From the NCBI RefSeq assembly GCF_026015295.1, contig NZ_JAPDUW010000001.1, forward strand, positions 868,001 to 932,000: a stretch of 64,000 nt of DNA, read 5' to 3'. The position numbers and the translations under genes were made by a program. Source of the stretch: Segatella copri. Its GTDB lineage: Bacteria > Bacteroidota > Bacteroidia > Bacteroidales > Bacteroidaceae. Shown here in pieces: positions 25,563-34,418 of the stretch (its first letter is position 1; every line of letters starts with the position of its first letter). The notes below the pieces were generated by a model. The model was not told the origin of the DNA and searched no databases. It saw only the letters and a program-made list of their open reading frames with translations.

Positions 25563-27200
25563 TTATTGCTTCTTCTCCAGTTCCTGAAGATTTTCCATCT
25601 TCTTCGATTCCAGGAATTCGTAAATGCCGCAGAGATGTTCGCGGACGCGACCATGACCGAACTCATAAACCTTGCTGACAAGACCATCGAGGAAATCACG
25701 GTCGTGACTAACCACGATGAGCGTTCCGTCGAAATCGAGCAAGGCCTGTTTCAGTACATCCTTGGTCTTCAGGTCGAGGTGGTTGGTAGGCTCATCGAGA
25801 ATCAGCAGATTCACCGGCTCCAGCAGCAGTTTGAGAATGGCAAGGCGGGTGCGCTCACCTCCCGACAATACTTTCACCTTCTTGGTAGAATCCTCTCCGC
25901 CAAACATGAATGCTCCGAGCAAATCGCGTATCTTGTTGCGGATTTCACCTTTGGCAACATCATCAATGGTCTGGAATACGGTAAGTTCGCCATCGAGCAG
26001 AGAAGCCTGGTTCTGGGCGAAATAACCTATCTGCACATTATGTCCCAATTCCAACTTTCCTTCGTTCTGAAGCTGACCCATGATACATTTCACGAGCGTT
26101 GACTTACCCTCTCCGTTTCTTCCCACGAAGGCAATCTTGTCGCCTCTTTCTACGGTAAGATTCACGCCGCTGAAAATCTTCTTGCCATCAAACGACATCG
26201 CCACATCACTCATCTGAACCGGATAAGCACCGCTTCGTGGGCTCGGCGGGAACTTGAGTCGAAGGCGGCTTGTATCTTCTTCATCCACTTCGATAAGTTC
26301 CAGTTTCTCTAGCATCTTCACGCGGCTTTGCACCTGGAAGGTTTTAGAATAAGTGCCTTTGAAGCGTTCTATAAAGTCCTTGGTCTCGGCAATCATCTTC
26401 TGCTGTTCCTCATATTTCTTCATCTGCTGTTCGCGGCGTTCCTTGCGCAGTTCCAGATATTGGCTGTAAGTGGCTTTGTAGTCGTAGATGCGACCCATGG
26501 TTACTTCGATGGTTCTTGTTGTAATGTCGTCAACGAATTTTCGGTCGTGGCTGATGACAACTACCGCTTTCGAACTGTTGATGATGAAGTCTTCGAGCCA
26601 GCCGATAGATTCAATGTCGAGATGATTGGTTGGCTCATCAAGCAGCAGTACGTCTGGCGATTTCAAGAGCAGTTTTGCCAGCTCTATTCTCATTCTCCAT
26701 CCTCCCGAAAACTCGCTTGTAGGGCGGTTGAAATCAGAGCGCTCGAAACCGAGACCGAGCAGCGTCTTCTCTACATCTTCCTCGAAATGAGTCATGTCGA
26801 TAGCGTAGAATTTCTCTGAGAGAGACGATACTTTCTCTATGAGCTGCATGTAATCATCGCTGTCGTAATCGGTACGGGTGGTGAGCTCGTTGTTGATGCG
26901 GTCAATCTCAGCCTGCATTTCGTGCAGATGGGCAAACGCCTGACAGGTTTCCTCGAATACGGTTCTGCCGTCTTCGGTCATCAGATGCTGAGGCAGATAG
27001 GCGATGACGCAATCCTTGGGAGCGGAAACGGTGCCACGAGTAGCATTTCTCACACCGGCGATGATCTTAAGCAATGTGCTCTTTCCTGCGCCATTCTTTC
27101 CCATCAGGGCTATACGGTCCTTCTCGTTGATCTGGAAGGAAATGTCTTTGAATAGGGTGGTGCCGCCAAATTCTACGGTCAATCCATCAACTGTAATCAT
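25563..27200 (-). CDS. ABC-F family ATPase
   Basis: A 545-residue ABC-F protein without the long C-terminal coiled coil of the copy at 21362. Walker A motifs GKNGAGKS and GRNGEGKS, signatures FSGGWRMRIELAK and LSGGERTRLAILK, and two DEPTNHLD motifs are intact. The linker is rich in Glu, Lys, Arg and Gln (REQQMKKYEEQQ). ABC-F proteins bind the ribosomal E site and either tune translation or relieve antibiotic block. The transcript carries a conserved 147-base leader (27237-27383) shared with the HU-like gene at 57952, so regulation through the 5' UTR is likely. Confidence 0.9.
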   Translation of the reverse strand: MITVDGLTVEFGGTTLFKDISFQINEKDRIALMGKNGAGKSTLLKIIAGVRNATRGTVSAPKDCVIAYLPQHLMTEDGRTVFEETCQAFAHLHEMQAEIDRINNELTTRTDYDSDDYMQLIEKVSSLSEKFYAIDMTHFEEDVEKTLLGLGFERSDFNRPTSEFSGGWRMRIELAKLLLKSPDVLLLDEPTNHLDIESIGWLEDFIINSSKAVVVISHDRKFVDDITTRTIEVTMGRIYDYKATYSQYLELRKERREQQMKKYEEQQKMIAETKDFIERFKGTYSKTFQVQSRVKMLEKLELIEVDEEDTSRLRLKFPPSPRSGAYPVQMSDVAMSFDGKKIFSGVNLTVERGDKIAFVGRNGEGKSTLVKCIMGQLQNEGKLELGHNVQIGYFAQNQASLLDGELTVFQTIDDVAKGEIRNKIRDLLGAFMFGGEDSTKKVKVLSGGERTRLAILKLLLEPVNLLILDEPTNHLDLKTKDVLKQALLDFDGTLIVVSHDRDFLDGLVSKVYEFGHGRVREHLCGIYEFLESKKMENLQELEKKQ

Positions 27201-27236
27201 ATTATTTTCTTCTTGTTCAAATTTTTGTTTCTTTAA

Positions 27237-27383
27237 GCAACTCCCCAGAATGTCCCGTTCCTGCCGTTTTCGGGGTCTTCATTGATGACCAGCGCCTGCC
27301 ATCATTTATGACCCTTGCTGGTCTTAATAGAAGACCTTAGCAAGGCACAAAAGGCTGTTCTTTCGATTGCCGGTGCAAAGATA
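27237..27383 (-). promoter_or_regulatory. Conserved structured 5' leader, copy 1 (upstream of ABC-F)
   Basis: On the minus strand the segment begins with TATCTTTG (27376-27383), a -7 box with TTG 20 bases upstream, and ends GGGGAGTTGC 36 bases before the ABC-F ATG. It aligns without gaps to 58646-58792 with about 18 mismatches. Visible pairings include GGTCTT/AAGACC around CTATT extended by CCTTGCT/AGCAAGG, GGTC/GACC around ATCAATGAA, and an outer CCCC/GGGG around an inner CCGAAAACGG. No known riboswitch class is recognised. Confidence 0.7.
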
Positions 27384-27870
27384 CAACATTTTTGGGCAGA
27401 ATGCAAGCTTTTACCCTGACTTTCTTTCGGAGAAGTAGTGTAAGTGTTTGATTGATATTGATTTCTATTGGCTTTCTAGCTGAACTTTATTGCAGGTTAA
27501 CGGAAATGACCGGATTATAATATTTGAGACTATGTGAAATGATGAAAGGTGAGATATGCTAAAGTGTTAATTGTTAGCACTATACGGAATTTATATATAG
27601 AATTACTTCAATAGCATTGGTGTAACCTAATCTATATCTGTCACTATATGATTATGCCTTATTCGTACTCTAATGTCCTCTATTTACCTTTTGTTTCGCT
27701 TTTGTTTCGGTCAAAAATCTCTAAAATCGAAAGGGTTTTGAAGTCCGAGGATGGGCATTATTCACCCTTTGTAGAGGGGGTAAAACACCTTTCTAACCCT
27801 TTTATTTTGCGTTTTTCATTCGAAAAATCACTAAAAAGCACTGATTTTTGCCTCTTTTGGTTTTTTAAAC
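27384..27870. other. Gene-poor stretch, no convincing feature
   Basis: About 490 bases between the leader promoter and the oxidoreductase terminator. It contains AT-rich sequence, a weak palindrome near 27560 and a 78-codon ORF (27648-27884) with no domain and poor codon character that runs into the terminator. I see no supportable gene here. Confidence 0.5.
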
Positions 27871-27908
27871 AAAAAAGACCTTGATTGCAGAACGCAACCA
27901 AGGTCTTC
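27871..27908 (-). terminator. Terminator of the pyruvate oxidoreductase gene
   Basis: On the minus strand GAAGACCTTG and CAAGGTCTTT pair around a 13-15 base loop and are followed by a T run. Confidence 0.85.
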
Positions 27909-27945
27909 GGAGATGATATATTTAACCTATTGAAATCTCGCTAGA

Positions 27946-30900
27946 TTAGATCTGCTCGCTCCAGTCCTCCTGGCTCTTACGAACGTAAGTCTGGTAACGG
28001 AGCTTAGCCATCTTCTCTGCCTGAGAGAAGAGCTCATCAGCCTCCTTAGGGAATGCCTTCTGTACAGAGAGGTAACGAACCTCACCGAGCAGGAAGTCGC
28101 GGAAGTTCTCCCAGTTAGGAGCCTTAGAGTCGAGTGTGAATGGGTTCTTACCCTCATCAGCCAACAGTGGGTTGTAACGCCACAAGTGCCAGTAACCGCA
28201 CTCAACAGCCAACTCTTCCTCGTGCTGTGAACGACCCATACCGCCCTTACGCTTCAAACCGTGGTTGATACATGGTGCGTAAGCGATGATGAGTGATGGA
28301 CCTGGATAAGCCTCAGCCTCGCGGATAGCCTTCAATGTCTGAGCATTGTCAGCACCCATAGCTACCTGAGCTACGTAGATGTAACCGTATGTAGTCTGCA
28401 TCAAACCGAGATCCTTCTTACGGATACGCTTACCCTGAGCAGCGAACTGTGCGATAGCACCGAGTGGAGTAGACTTAGAAGACTGACCACCAGTGTTAGA
28501 GTAAACCTCAGTATCGAGTACCAGGATGTTAACATCCTCACCAGAAGCCAATACGTGGTCAAGACCACCGTAACCGATATCATAAGAAGCACCGTCACCA
28601 CCGATGATCCACTGTGAACGCTTAACGAGGTAGTGATCCAAAGTCTTGAGCTCCTTGCAGATAGGGCAACCCTTCTCAGCGCCGGCAGCGATGAGAGGCT
28701 TCAACTCTGCAGCAGCCTCCTTAGAACCCTCTGAATCGTTCATGTTAGCCATCCACTTGTCAGCAGCTGCTACGAACTCAGCAGGAACATGCTCCTGAGC
28801 CTTAGCCTCCTCAAGCAAGTGAGCGATGCGCTCCTTCATCTTCTTGTTACCCATTACCATACCGAGACCGAACTCGCAGAAGTCCTCGAACAATGAGTTG
28901 TCGAATGCAGGACCCTGACCCTTAGCGTTCTTTGTATATGGAGTAGATGGGATAGAAGCTGAGTAGATAGAAGAACAACCAGTAGCGTTAGCAATCATCT
29001 GACGATCACCGAAGAGCTGAGAAATCAACTTAACGTATGGAGTCTCACCACAACCAGAGCAAGCACCAGAGAACTCGAACAATGGCTGAGCGAACTGAGA
29101 GTTCTTAGGGCTCTGCTTGATGTCTACGAGATCCTGCTTAGAAGCTACCTTGTGTACGAGGTACTCCCAATTAGCTGCTTCCTTGACCATATCCTCTGCG
29201 TCTACGTTGAATGGAACCATTGTCAACGCCTTCTCACCCTTCTTACCTGGGCAGACGTCAGCACAGTTACCACAACCAAGACAGTCGAGTACTGAAGTCT
29301 CGATGCGGAAATGCATTCCAGCCAAAGCCTTAGGTGCCTTAACATCCTGAGTCTGGAGACCCTCGATGCCTGCGAGCTCCTCATCGGTCAATACGAATGG
29401 ACGGATAGCTGCGTGAGGACAAACGAATGAACACTTGTTACACTGGATACAGTTCTCTACGTTCCATACTGGTACGAATGCCTCAACACCACGCTTCTCG
29501 AATGCTGCAGTACCGTTCTGCCATGTACCGTCAACTGTGTTGTGCTTAACGAAGTCAGAAACCTTCAAGAGGTCACCTGCCTGGCCGTTGATAGGACGAA
29601 CGAGTTCCTTAACGAATGCTGGAGCGTTATCCTCCTTAGCCTCATCGTCAGCGAGGTTAGCCCAAGCTGGATCTACTGCCAACTGCTTGTACTCACCACC
29701 GCGGTCAACTGCGCCGAAGTTCTTGTCAACAACGTCCTGACCCTTCTTAGAGTAAGACTTAACGATGAATGCCTTCATCTGCTCTACAGCGAGATCCAAA
29801 GGAATAACCTTTGTGATACGGAAGAATGCAGACTGGAGGATGGTGTTGGTACGGTTACCGAGACCAATCTCCTGAGCAATCTTAGTTGCGTTGATATAGT
29901 AAACAGTGATGTTGTTCTGAGCGAAGTAACGCTTTACCTTGTTAGGGATGAAGTTAACCAACTCCTCGCCATCGAAGATAGTGTTCAACAGGAAGAAACC
30001 ATTCTTACGCAAACCACGAGTTACATCGTACATGTGGAGATAAGCCTGTACGTGGCAAGCTACGAAGTTAGGAGTATTTACCTGATAAGCACTGTGGATA
30101 GGGCTGTCGCCGAAACGCAAGTGAGAGCAGGTGAAACCACCAGACTTCTTAGAGTCGTAAGAGAAGTATGCCTGGCAATACTTGTTGGTATTGTTACCGA
30201 TAATCTGAACTGAGTTCTTGTTAGCACCAACAGTACCGTCAGCACCCAAACCGTAGAACTTAGCCTCGAACAAATCGTCGCCACCCATTGGGATTTCCTC
30301 CTCTTCTGGGAGAGAAGTGAATGTAACGTCATCAACGATACCTACAGTGAAGTGGTTCTTTGGCTGTGGCAACTCGAGGTTCTTGAATACAGCAACGATC
30401 TTAGCTGGAGTTGTATCAGAAGAACCGAGACCGTAGCGACCGCCAACGATCAATGGCTTGCGCTCGTCATCGTAGAGAGCTGACTTAACGTCGAGGTACA
30501 ATGGCTCACCCTCTGCACCTGGCTCCTTGGTACGGTCGAGAACAGCGATGCGCTTAACTGTAGCTGGGATAGTCTTCTTCAAGAAGTCAACAGAGAATGG
30601 ACGGAAGAGGTGAACTGCAACCATACCAACCTTCTTGCCCTGCTTGTTCAAGTAGTCGATAGCCTCGCGAGCTGGCTCTGTAGCAGAACCCATCAGGATG
30701 ATGATGTTCTCAGCATCCTCAGCACCATAGTAGTTGAAGAGGTGGTACTCACGGCCAGTAATCTTAGTCATCTCCTGGCAGTACTTCTCTACTACCTCAG
30801 GGATTGCATCGTAGTAAGTGTTGCAAGCCTCACGGTGAGTAAAGAATGTCTCTGGGTTCTCAGCGGTACCGCGAGTAACAGGACGCTCAGGAGTCAAAGC

Positions 30901-31524
30901 ACGGTTACGGAAGTCCTCGATGAACTCTTCCTTAACCAATGGACGGATGTCTTCCATATCCATCTCCTCGATCTTGTGGTACTCGTGAGAAGTACGGAAA
31001 CCGTCGAAGAAGTTAATGAAAGGAACCTTTGTCTCCAATGTAGCCAAGTGAGGAACTGCAGAGAGGTCCATAACCTCCTGAACAGAACCTGAGCAGAACA
31101 TAGCGAAACCTGTCTGGCGGCAAGCCATTACGTCCTGGTGGTCACCGAAGATACAAAGTGAGTGAGAAGCCAATGTACGAGCTGATACGTTGAACACGCA
31201 AGGGAGCAACTCACCAGCAATCTTGTACATGTTAGGAATCATCAGCAACAAACCCTGAGAAGCAGTGTAAGTTGAAGTCAAGGCACCAGCCTGGAGAGAA
31301 CCGTGAACTGCACCGGCAGCACCAGCCTCTGATTCCATTTCCTGGATAGAAACTCGCTGACCGAAAAGGTTCTTACGACCTTTGGCAGCCCATTCATCTA
31401 CATGCTCCGCCATTGGTGATGATGGAGTAATAGGGTAGATAGCAGCAACCTCAGTAAACATGTAGCTTACGTGTGCGGCAGCTGTGTTACCATCACAAGT
31501 GATAAATTTTTTCTCTTTAGCCAT
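27946..31524 (-). CDS. nifJ: Pyruvate:ferredoxin (flavodoxin) oxidoreductase
   Basis: This 1192-residue single-chain enzyme converts pyruvate and CoA to acetyl-CoA, CO2 and reduced ferredoxin, a central step of anaerobic energy metabolism. The order is: N-terminal pyrimidine-binding domain (FTEVAAIYPITPSSPMAEH), middle gamma-type domain, a two-cluster ferredoxin domain (CIQCNKCSFVCPH and CLGCGNCADVCPG), and a C-terminal thiamine-diphosphate domain (CSGCGETPYVKL, GDGASYDIGYGG). Length and order match the NifJ/PFOR family. It is monocistronic with its own terminator. Codon usage is strongly biased, consistent with high expression. Confidence 0.96.
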   Translation of the reverse strand: MAKEKKFITCDGNTAAAHVSYMFTEVAAIYPITPSSPMAEHVDEWAAKGRKNLFGQRVSIQEMESEAGAAGAVHGSLQAGALTSTYTASQGLLLMIPNMYKIAGELLPCVFNVSARTLASHSLCIFGDHQDVMACRQTGFAMFCSGSVQEVMDLSAVPHLATLETKVPFINFFDGFRTSHEYHKIEEMDMEDIRPLVKEEFIEDFRNRALTPERPVTRGTAENPETFFTHREACNTYYDAIPEVVEKYCQEMTKITGREYHLFNYYGAEDAENIIILMGSATEPAREAIDYLNKQGKKVGMVAVHLFRPFSVDFLKKTIPATVKRIAVLDRTKEPGAEGEPLYLDVKSALYDDERKPLIVGGRYGLGSSDTTPAKIVAVFKNLELPQPKNHFTVGIVDDVTFTSLPEEEEIPMGGDDLFEAKFYGLGADGTVGANKNSVQIIGNNTNKYCQAYFSYDSKKSGGFTCSHLRFGDSPIHSAYQVNTPNFVACHVQAYLHMYDVTRGLRKNGFFLLNTIFDGEELVNFIPNKVKRYFAQNNITVYYINATKIAQEIGLGNRTNTILQSAFFRITKVIPLDLAVEQMKAFIVKSYSKKGQDVVDKNFGAVDRGGEYKQLAVDPAWANLADDEAKEDNAPAFVKELVRPINGQAGDLLKVSDFVKHNTVDGTWQNGTAAFEKRGVEAFVPVWNVENCIQCNKCSFVCPHAAIRPFVLTDEELAGIEGLQTQDVKAPKALAGMHFRIETSVLDCLGCGNCADVCPGKKGEKALTMVPFNVDAEDMVKEAANWEYLVHKVASKQDLVDIKQSPKNSQFAQPLFEFSGACSGCGETPYVKLISQLFGDRQMIANATGCSSIYSASIPSTPYTKNAKGQGPAFDNSLFEDFCEFGLGMVMGNKKMKERIAHLLEEAKAQEHVPAEFVAAADKWMANMNDSEGSKEAAAELKPLIAAGAEKGCPICKELKTLDHYLVKRSQWIIGGDGASYDIGYGGLDHVLASGEDVNILVLDTEVYSNTGGQSSKSTPLGAIAQFAAQGKRIRKKDLGLMQTTYGYIYVAQVAMGADNAQTLKAIREAEAYPGPSLIIAYAPCINHGLKRKGGMGRSQHEEELAVECGYWHLWRYNPLLADEGKNPFTLDSKAPNWENFRDFLLGEVRYLSVQKAFPKEADELFSQAEKMAKLRYQTYVRKSQEDWSEQI

Positions 31525-31589
31525 TTTACTTTTAGATAAAATATTAAAAATGTTTTGTATTTAATTCATTCTTATTCTAACATTATTCT

Positions 31590-31696
31590 AATGTTGAGTG
31601 TTGAATGTTGAGTGTTGAATTAGGCTTGCGCCCTTATGTGTCTTCATGCTGATGCCGTTAGGCAATTCAACATTCAACACTCCACATTCAACATTC
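31590..31696. repeat. Iterated-word inverted repeat (second copy)
   Basis: The left half repeats GTTGAGTGTTGAATG words (31590-31621) and the right half repeats AATTCAACATTCAACACT (31664-31696). The loop starts AGGCT and ends CCGTTAGGC as in the copy at 17-147, but is longer. It ends just before the stop codon of the AAA ATPase and probably works as its terminator. Confidence 0.75.
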
Positions 31697-31697
31697 C

Positions 31698-32888
31698 CTA
31701 ATATAGGAAACCCAGAAGCCATAACGGAATCCTGTTGTCCTTGCCTACCTCGGTATTGTATCGGGCGTAGATGATGTCGGGATTGTTGCGCACCTTGTTT
31801 GGAGATTGCGCATCGCAGATTCTGAACTTCTTCTCACCATCTACAATGAAGTAGTGGTCCTTGCCGGTCTGGCTTACCTTGTGGTCTTTCCAGACCGAGT
31901 TGACGAAGAATGTTTCCATTACCTCCTGCTTGTCTATCTTGATAGGATAGATGGCGTACATCAGGTTGGAGTTGTGCATCATCACCTTGGATGGTTTCTT
32001 TGGGAACTCCTGCCCGGTAGGGTAAATCATGTTGATGAGTCGCGCATCAGCAAGATACTTGATGTAGTTCATTACCGTAGCTCTACTGGTGTTGATCTCT
32101 TCGGCAAGCTGGCTCACGTTGGGAGCCTTGGCACCTTCTACAGCTAGCTGATAGAAGAGCCGCTTGATCTTGGTGAGATATTTCAGTTCGATTTGCTTGA
32201 TGAGGAGGATGTCTACCTCGGTCATCATGTTCATTGTCTTTAGTAGATTCTCTGTGAAGTTGCGATTCTCCAGGAAGAATGGATAGAATCCATGATGCAA
32301 GTAGTCCTGGAAGTATTTCATCGGGCTCACCTTAGGCAGTATCTGCTTGATGATGTGCTCGTGATTGCGCAAGATTTCATCGAGTGTATAAGGCTGGAAA
32401 CTGTTGCCAGTCTGCAGGTTGATAAACTCTCTGAAAGAGAAGCCTCGCAAATTATAGCTTTTCACGATTCCATTGAGCTCAGGATTCTCTTCCTTCAGTC
32501 TCATCACGCTGGAACCTGTGAACACGATTCTTAACTCTGGATAGAGGTCGTAGCATTTGCGCAGCTCCTTGCTCCAGTCCGACTGCTTGAAGACCTGGTC
32601 GATGAGAAGGGTTCTGCCGCCGTGGCGAACAAAGTCACCTGCAAAATCTGCGATTCCTCTGCTTTGAAAATAGAAATTGTTCATATTCACATACAGGCAC
32701 TTGCGGTCAGTAGGGCCAAAGTGCTCCTTGGCATATTGAAGGAGGAATGTAGACTTTCCTACACCGCGTGTTCCCTTTATGCCAATCAAACGGTCGCTCC
32801 AGTCGATTTCGTCCATCAGAGTGCGTCTTACTGGTGCGTCCGTATGCTCTACGAGGTATGTATGTGTTCTGAAGAATGCTTCTTCCAT
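31698..32888 (-). CDS. AAA-type ATPase with DUF4143-like C-terminus
   Basis: A 396-residue ATPase of the large Bacteroidota/archaeal family of AAA proteins with Walker A GTRGVGKSTF, Walker B-type TLLIDQVFK, an arginine-bearing sensor FTGSSVMRL, a winged-helix-like segment (NVSQLAEEINTSRATVMNYI) and a C-terminal DUF4143-like nuclease-fold region (KDHYFIVDGEKKFRICDAQ). These are commonly multi-copy stand-alone genes of unknown function. A TTTG-N19-TACCTTTG promoter precedes it. Confidence 0.85.
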   Translation of the reverse strand: MEEAFFRTHTYLVEHTDAPVRRTLMDEIDWSDRLIGIKGTRGVGKSTFLLQYAKEHFGPTDRKCLYVNMNNFYFQSRGIADFAGDFVRHGGRTLLIDQVFKQSDWSKELRKCYDLYPELRIVFTGSSVMRLKEENPELNGIVKSYNLRGFSFREFINLQTGNSFQPYTLDEILRNHEHIIKQILPKVSPMKYFQDYLHHGFYPFFLENRNFTENLLKTMNMMTEVDILLIKQIELKYLTKIKRLFYQLAVEGAKAPNVSQLAEEINTSRATVMNYIKYLADARLINMIYPTGQEFPKKPSKVMMHNSNLMYAIYPIKIDKQEVMETFFVNSVWKDHKVSQTGKDHYFIVDGEKKFRICDAQSPNKVRNNPDIIYARYNTEVGKDNRIPLWLLGFLY

Positions 32889-32921
32889 GAGTTTATATCG
32901 TTTCTAATTGTTTTTACGATG

Positions 32922-32952
32922 CAAAGGTAATTAATTATTTCTAATTTGCAAA
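32922..32952 (-). promoter_or_regulatory. Promoter of the AAA ATPase gene
   Basis: On the minus strand TTTG (32949-32952) is followed after 19 bases by TACCTTTG (32922-32929), 34 bases before the start codon. Confidence 0.65.
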
Positions 32953-33044
32953 CTCTAGATAGCAAAAAGTAACTTTTTTTTCATTATTTAGCACTTGTCT
33001 AAGTAAAAATGGTGATTTTCTGCCCTTTTTTGCACTTTTCTTTA

Positions 33045-33052
33045 TATCTTTG
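33045..33052 (+). promoter_or_regulatory. -7 box for a leaderless transcript
   Basis: TATCTTTG ends only four bases before the ATG at 33057. With the usual 5-8 base spacing from box to start site, transcription would begin at or inside the start codon. Confidence 0.6.
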
Positions 33053-33056
33053 CACC

Positions 33057-34217
33057 ATGAAGTTACATATTTTCAATCCAGAACATGATTTGGCTTTGGC
33101 TGCAAATCTGAAACAGTTCACCGCGCCTCATGCGGGTAGACAACTTAGAAGTGATCTTGCTTTCATTCCGGCTCTTTGGGCGGAAGAGGGCGACCTCGTA
33201 CTTGTGGATGATATTGATTTTGCGAAGAACAGGGTGCGCCATTTTGGGGCTGAACTGAACAGCAAGGTTGAATTCATCACCAAGCCTCAGCTGAAGCATC
33301 TGCTCAAGACTGAATTTCTGGACAGTGTTCATCCCTGGGGATGGAACCTGTCGCTGAAAGGTGAGTTGGAGCGTTTGGGAATTCCGGAGATTATGTTGCC
33401 GACTGATGCTGTATTAAACAAGGTGCGCGAGGTGAGCAGCAGGCAATGGGCTGCCCTTCATCTGCAGCGAGGCGTGGAATATGTTACTGAGACGGCCCGT
33501 GTCAAAGAACTCATTCTCCAGCACGGCAAAGCTGTTGTCAAGGCTCCCTGGAGCAGCAGCGGGAGGGGAGTAAAATATGTAAGTGCTGAGGATTTCAAGA
33601 CAGCCGGAGATTATCCTATCTTCGAAAGATGGGTGGCAAACATGATTTATCATCAGGGCGGCGTAACCGTAGAACCCCTATATAATAAGGTGAGAGATTT
33701 CGCCATGGAGTTTGAAATGAAAGATGGTAAGGCGCACTATCGCGGTCTTTCGCTCTTCGATACAATTAAGAATGCCTATTCGGGCAATGTGCTCTACTCT
33801 GAAGATGATAAGGTGGAAATGATGAAACCGCTCATTAGCGAGGCGCAGCTTGCCGGAATCAGACAGCGCATCATCGAGATAATGGAGCCGGCGCTGAAGG
33901 AAATTTACAGTGGTCCGTTCGGCGTAGACATGATGATCTGCACGAAAGGGGAGAAGGATGAATTCTGCGAGGCTGTGCTGAATCAGGAAGGTGAGGACGT
34001 AAACAGAACAGGACTGGGCGTGGTTCCTTGCATCGAAATCAATCTGCGCAGAACGATGGGTCATGTGGCAATAGATCTATACGAACATCTTGTAGCTAAT
34101 TCGAGTGATGAAATGAAGACTAACAGGACGAACATCATGCGCGTGGAATATGATGGAAACAGATATCATCTCAGAATAAAGCCTGGCAGACCTTCGGAAG
34201 AGGCACCGCTGCATTGA
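33057..34217 (+). CDS. ATP-grasp-like protein of unknown substrate
   Basis: Reading from MKLHIFNPEHDLALAANL gives 386 residues. The sequence has ATP-grasp-like character: a Lys-containing glycine-rich loop (AVVKAPWSSSGRGVKYV), a middle strand region (VEPLYNKVRDFAMEFEM), and a C-terminal metal-binding-like EINLRRTMGHVA. Conserved in Bacteroidota as an uncharacterised protein, I believe. A longer start at 33009 is open but would overlap the promoter box, so the mRNA is probably leaderless from 33057. A hairpin terminator follows at 34261. Confidence 0.75.
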   Translation: MKLHIFNPEHDLALAANLKQFTAPHAGRQLRSDLAFIPALWAEEGDLVLVDDIDFAKNRVRHFGAELNSKVEFITKPQLKHLLKTEFLDSVHPWGWNLSLKGELERLGIPEIMLPTDAVLNKVREVSSRQWAALHLQRGVEYVTETARVKELILQHGKAVVKAPWSSSGRGVKYVSAEDFKTAGDYPIFERWVANMIYHQGGVTVEPLYNKVRDFAMEFEMKDGKAHYRGLSLFDTIKNAYSGNVLYSEDDKVEMMKPLISEAQLAGIRQRIIEIMEPALKEIYSGPFGVDMMICTKGEKDEFCEAVLNQEGEDVNRTGLGVVPCIEINLRRTMGHVAIDLYEHLVANSSDEMKTNRTNIMRVEYDGNRYHLRIKPGRPSEEAPLH

Positions 34218-34260
34218 TTTTTTTTGTAAAGAACATAGATATTTTTTGTTAAGAAATAGT

Positions 34261-34301
34261 AAAATCGGCTTTTCCCGTGCAAGGATTAGCCGATTTTTCA
34301 T
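34261..34301 (+). terminator. Terminator after the ATP-grasp-like gene
   Basis: AAAATCGGCT (34261-34270) pairs with AGCCGATTTT (34288-34297). Confidence 0.75.
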
Positions 34302-34418
34302 TTTATCTTCAGAACTCACGATTCAGATTCCGATTCGGGAAATGCCTTTTAAAGAGAAACAGTCCCTATGGGTTCAGGAGCGTTGAGTCATTAAAATGAA
34401 CTAATAAATTAGAGAAAT

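Noticed and set aside
27648..27884. 78-codon ORF in the gap before the pyruvate oxidoreductase terminator
   Set aside because: Ends inside the terminator, no domain, no promoter box; may be part of a spacer repeat but not supportable as a gene.
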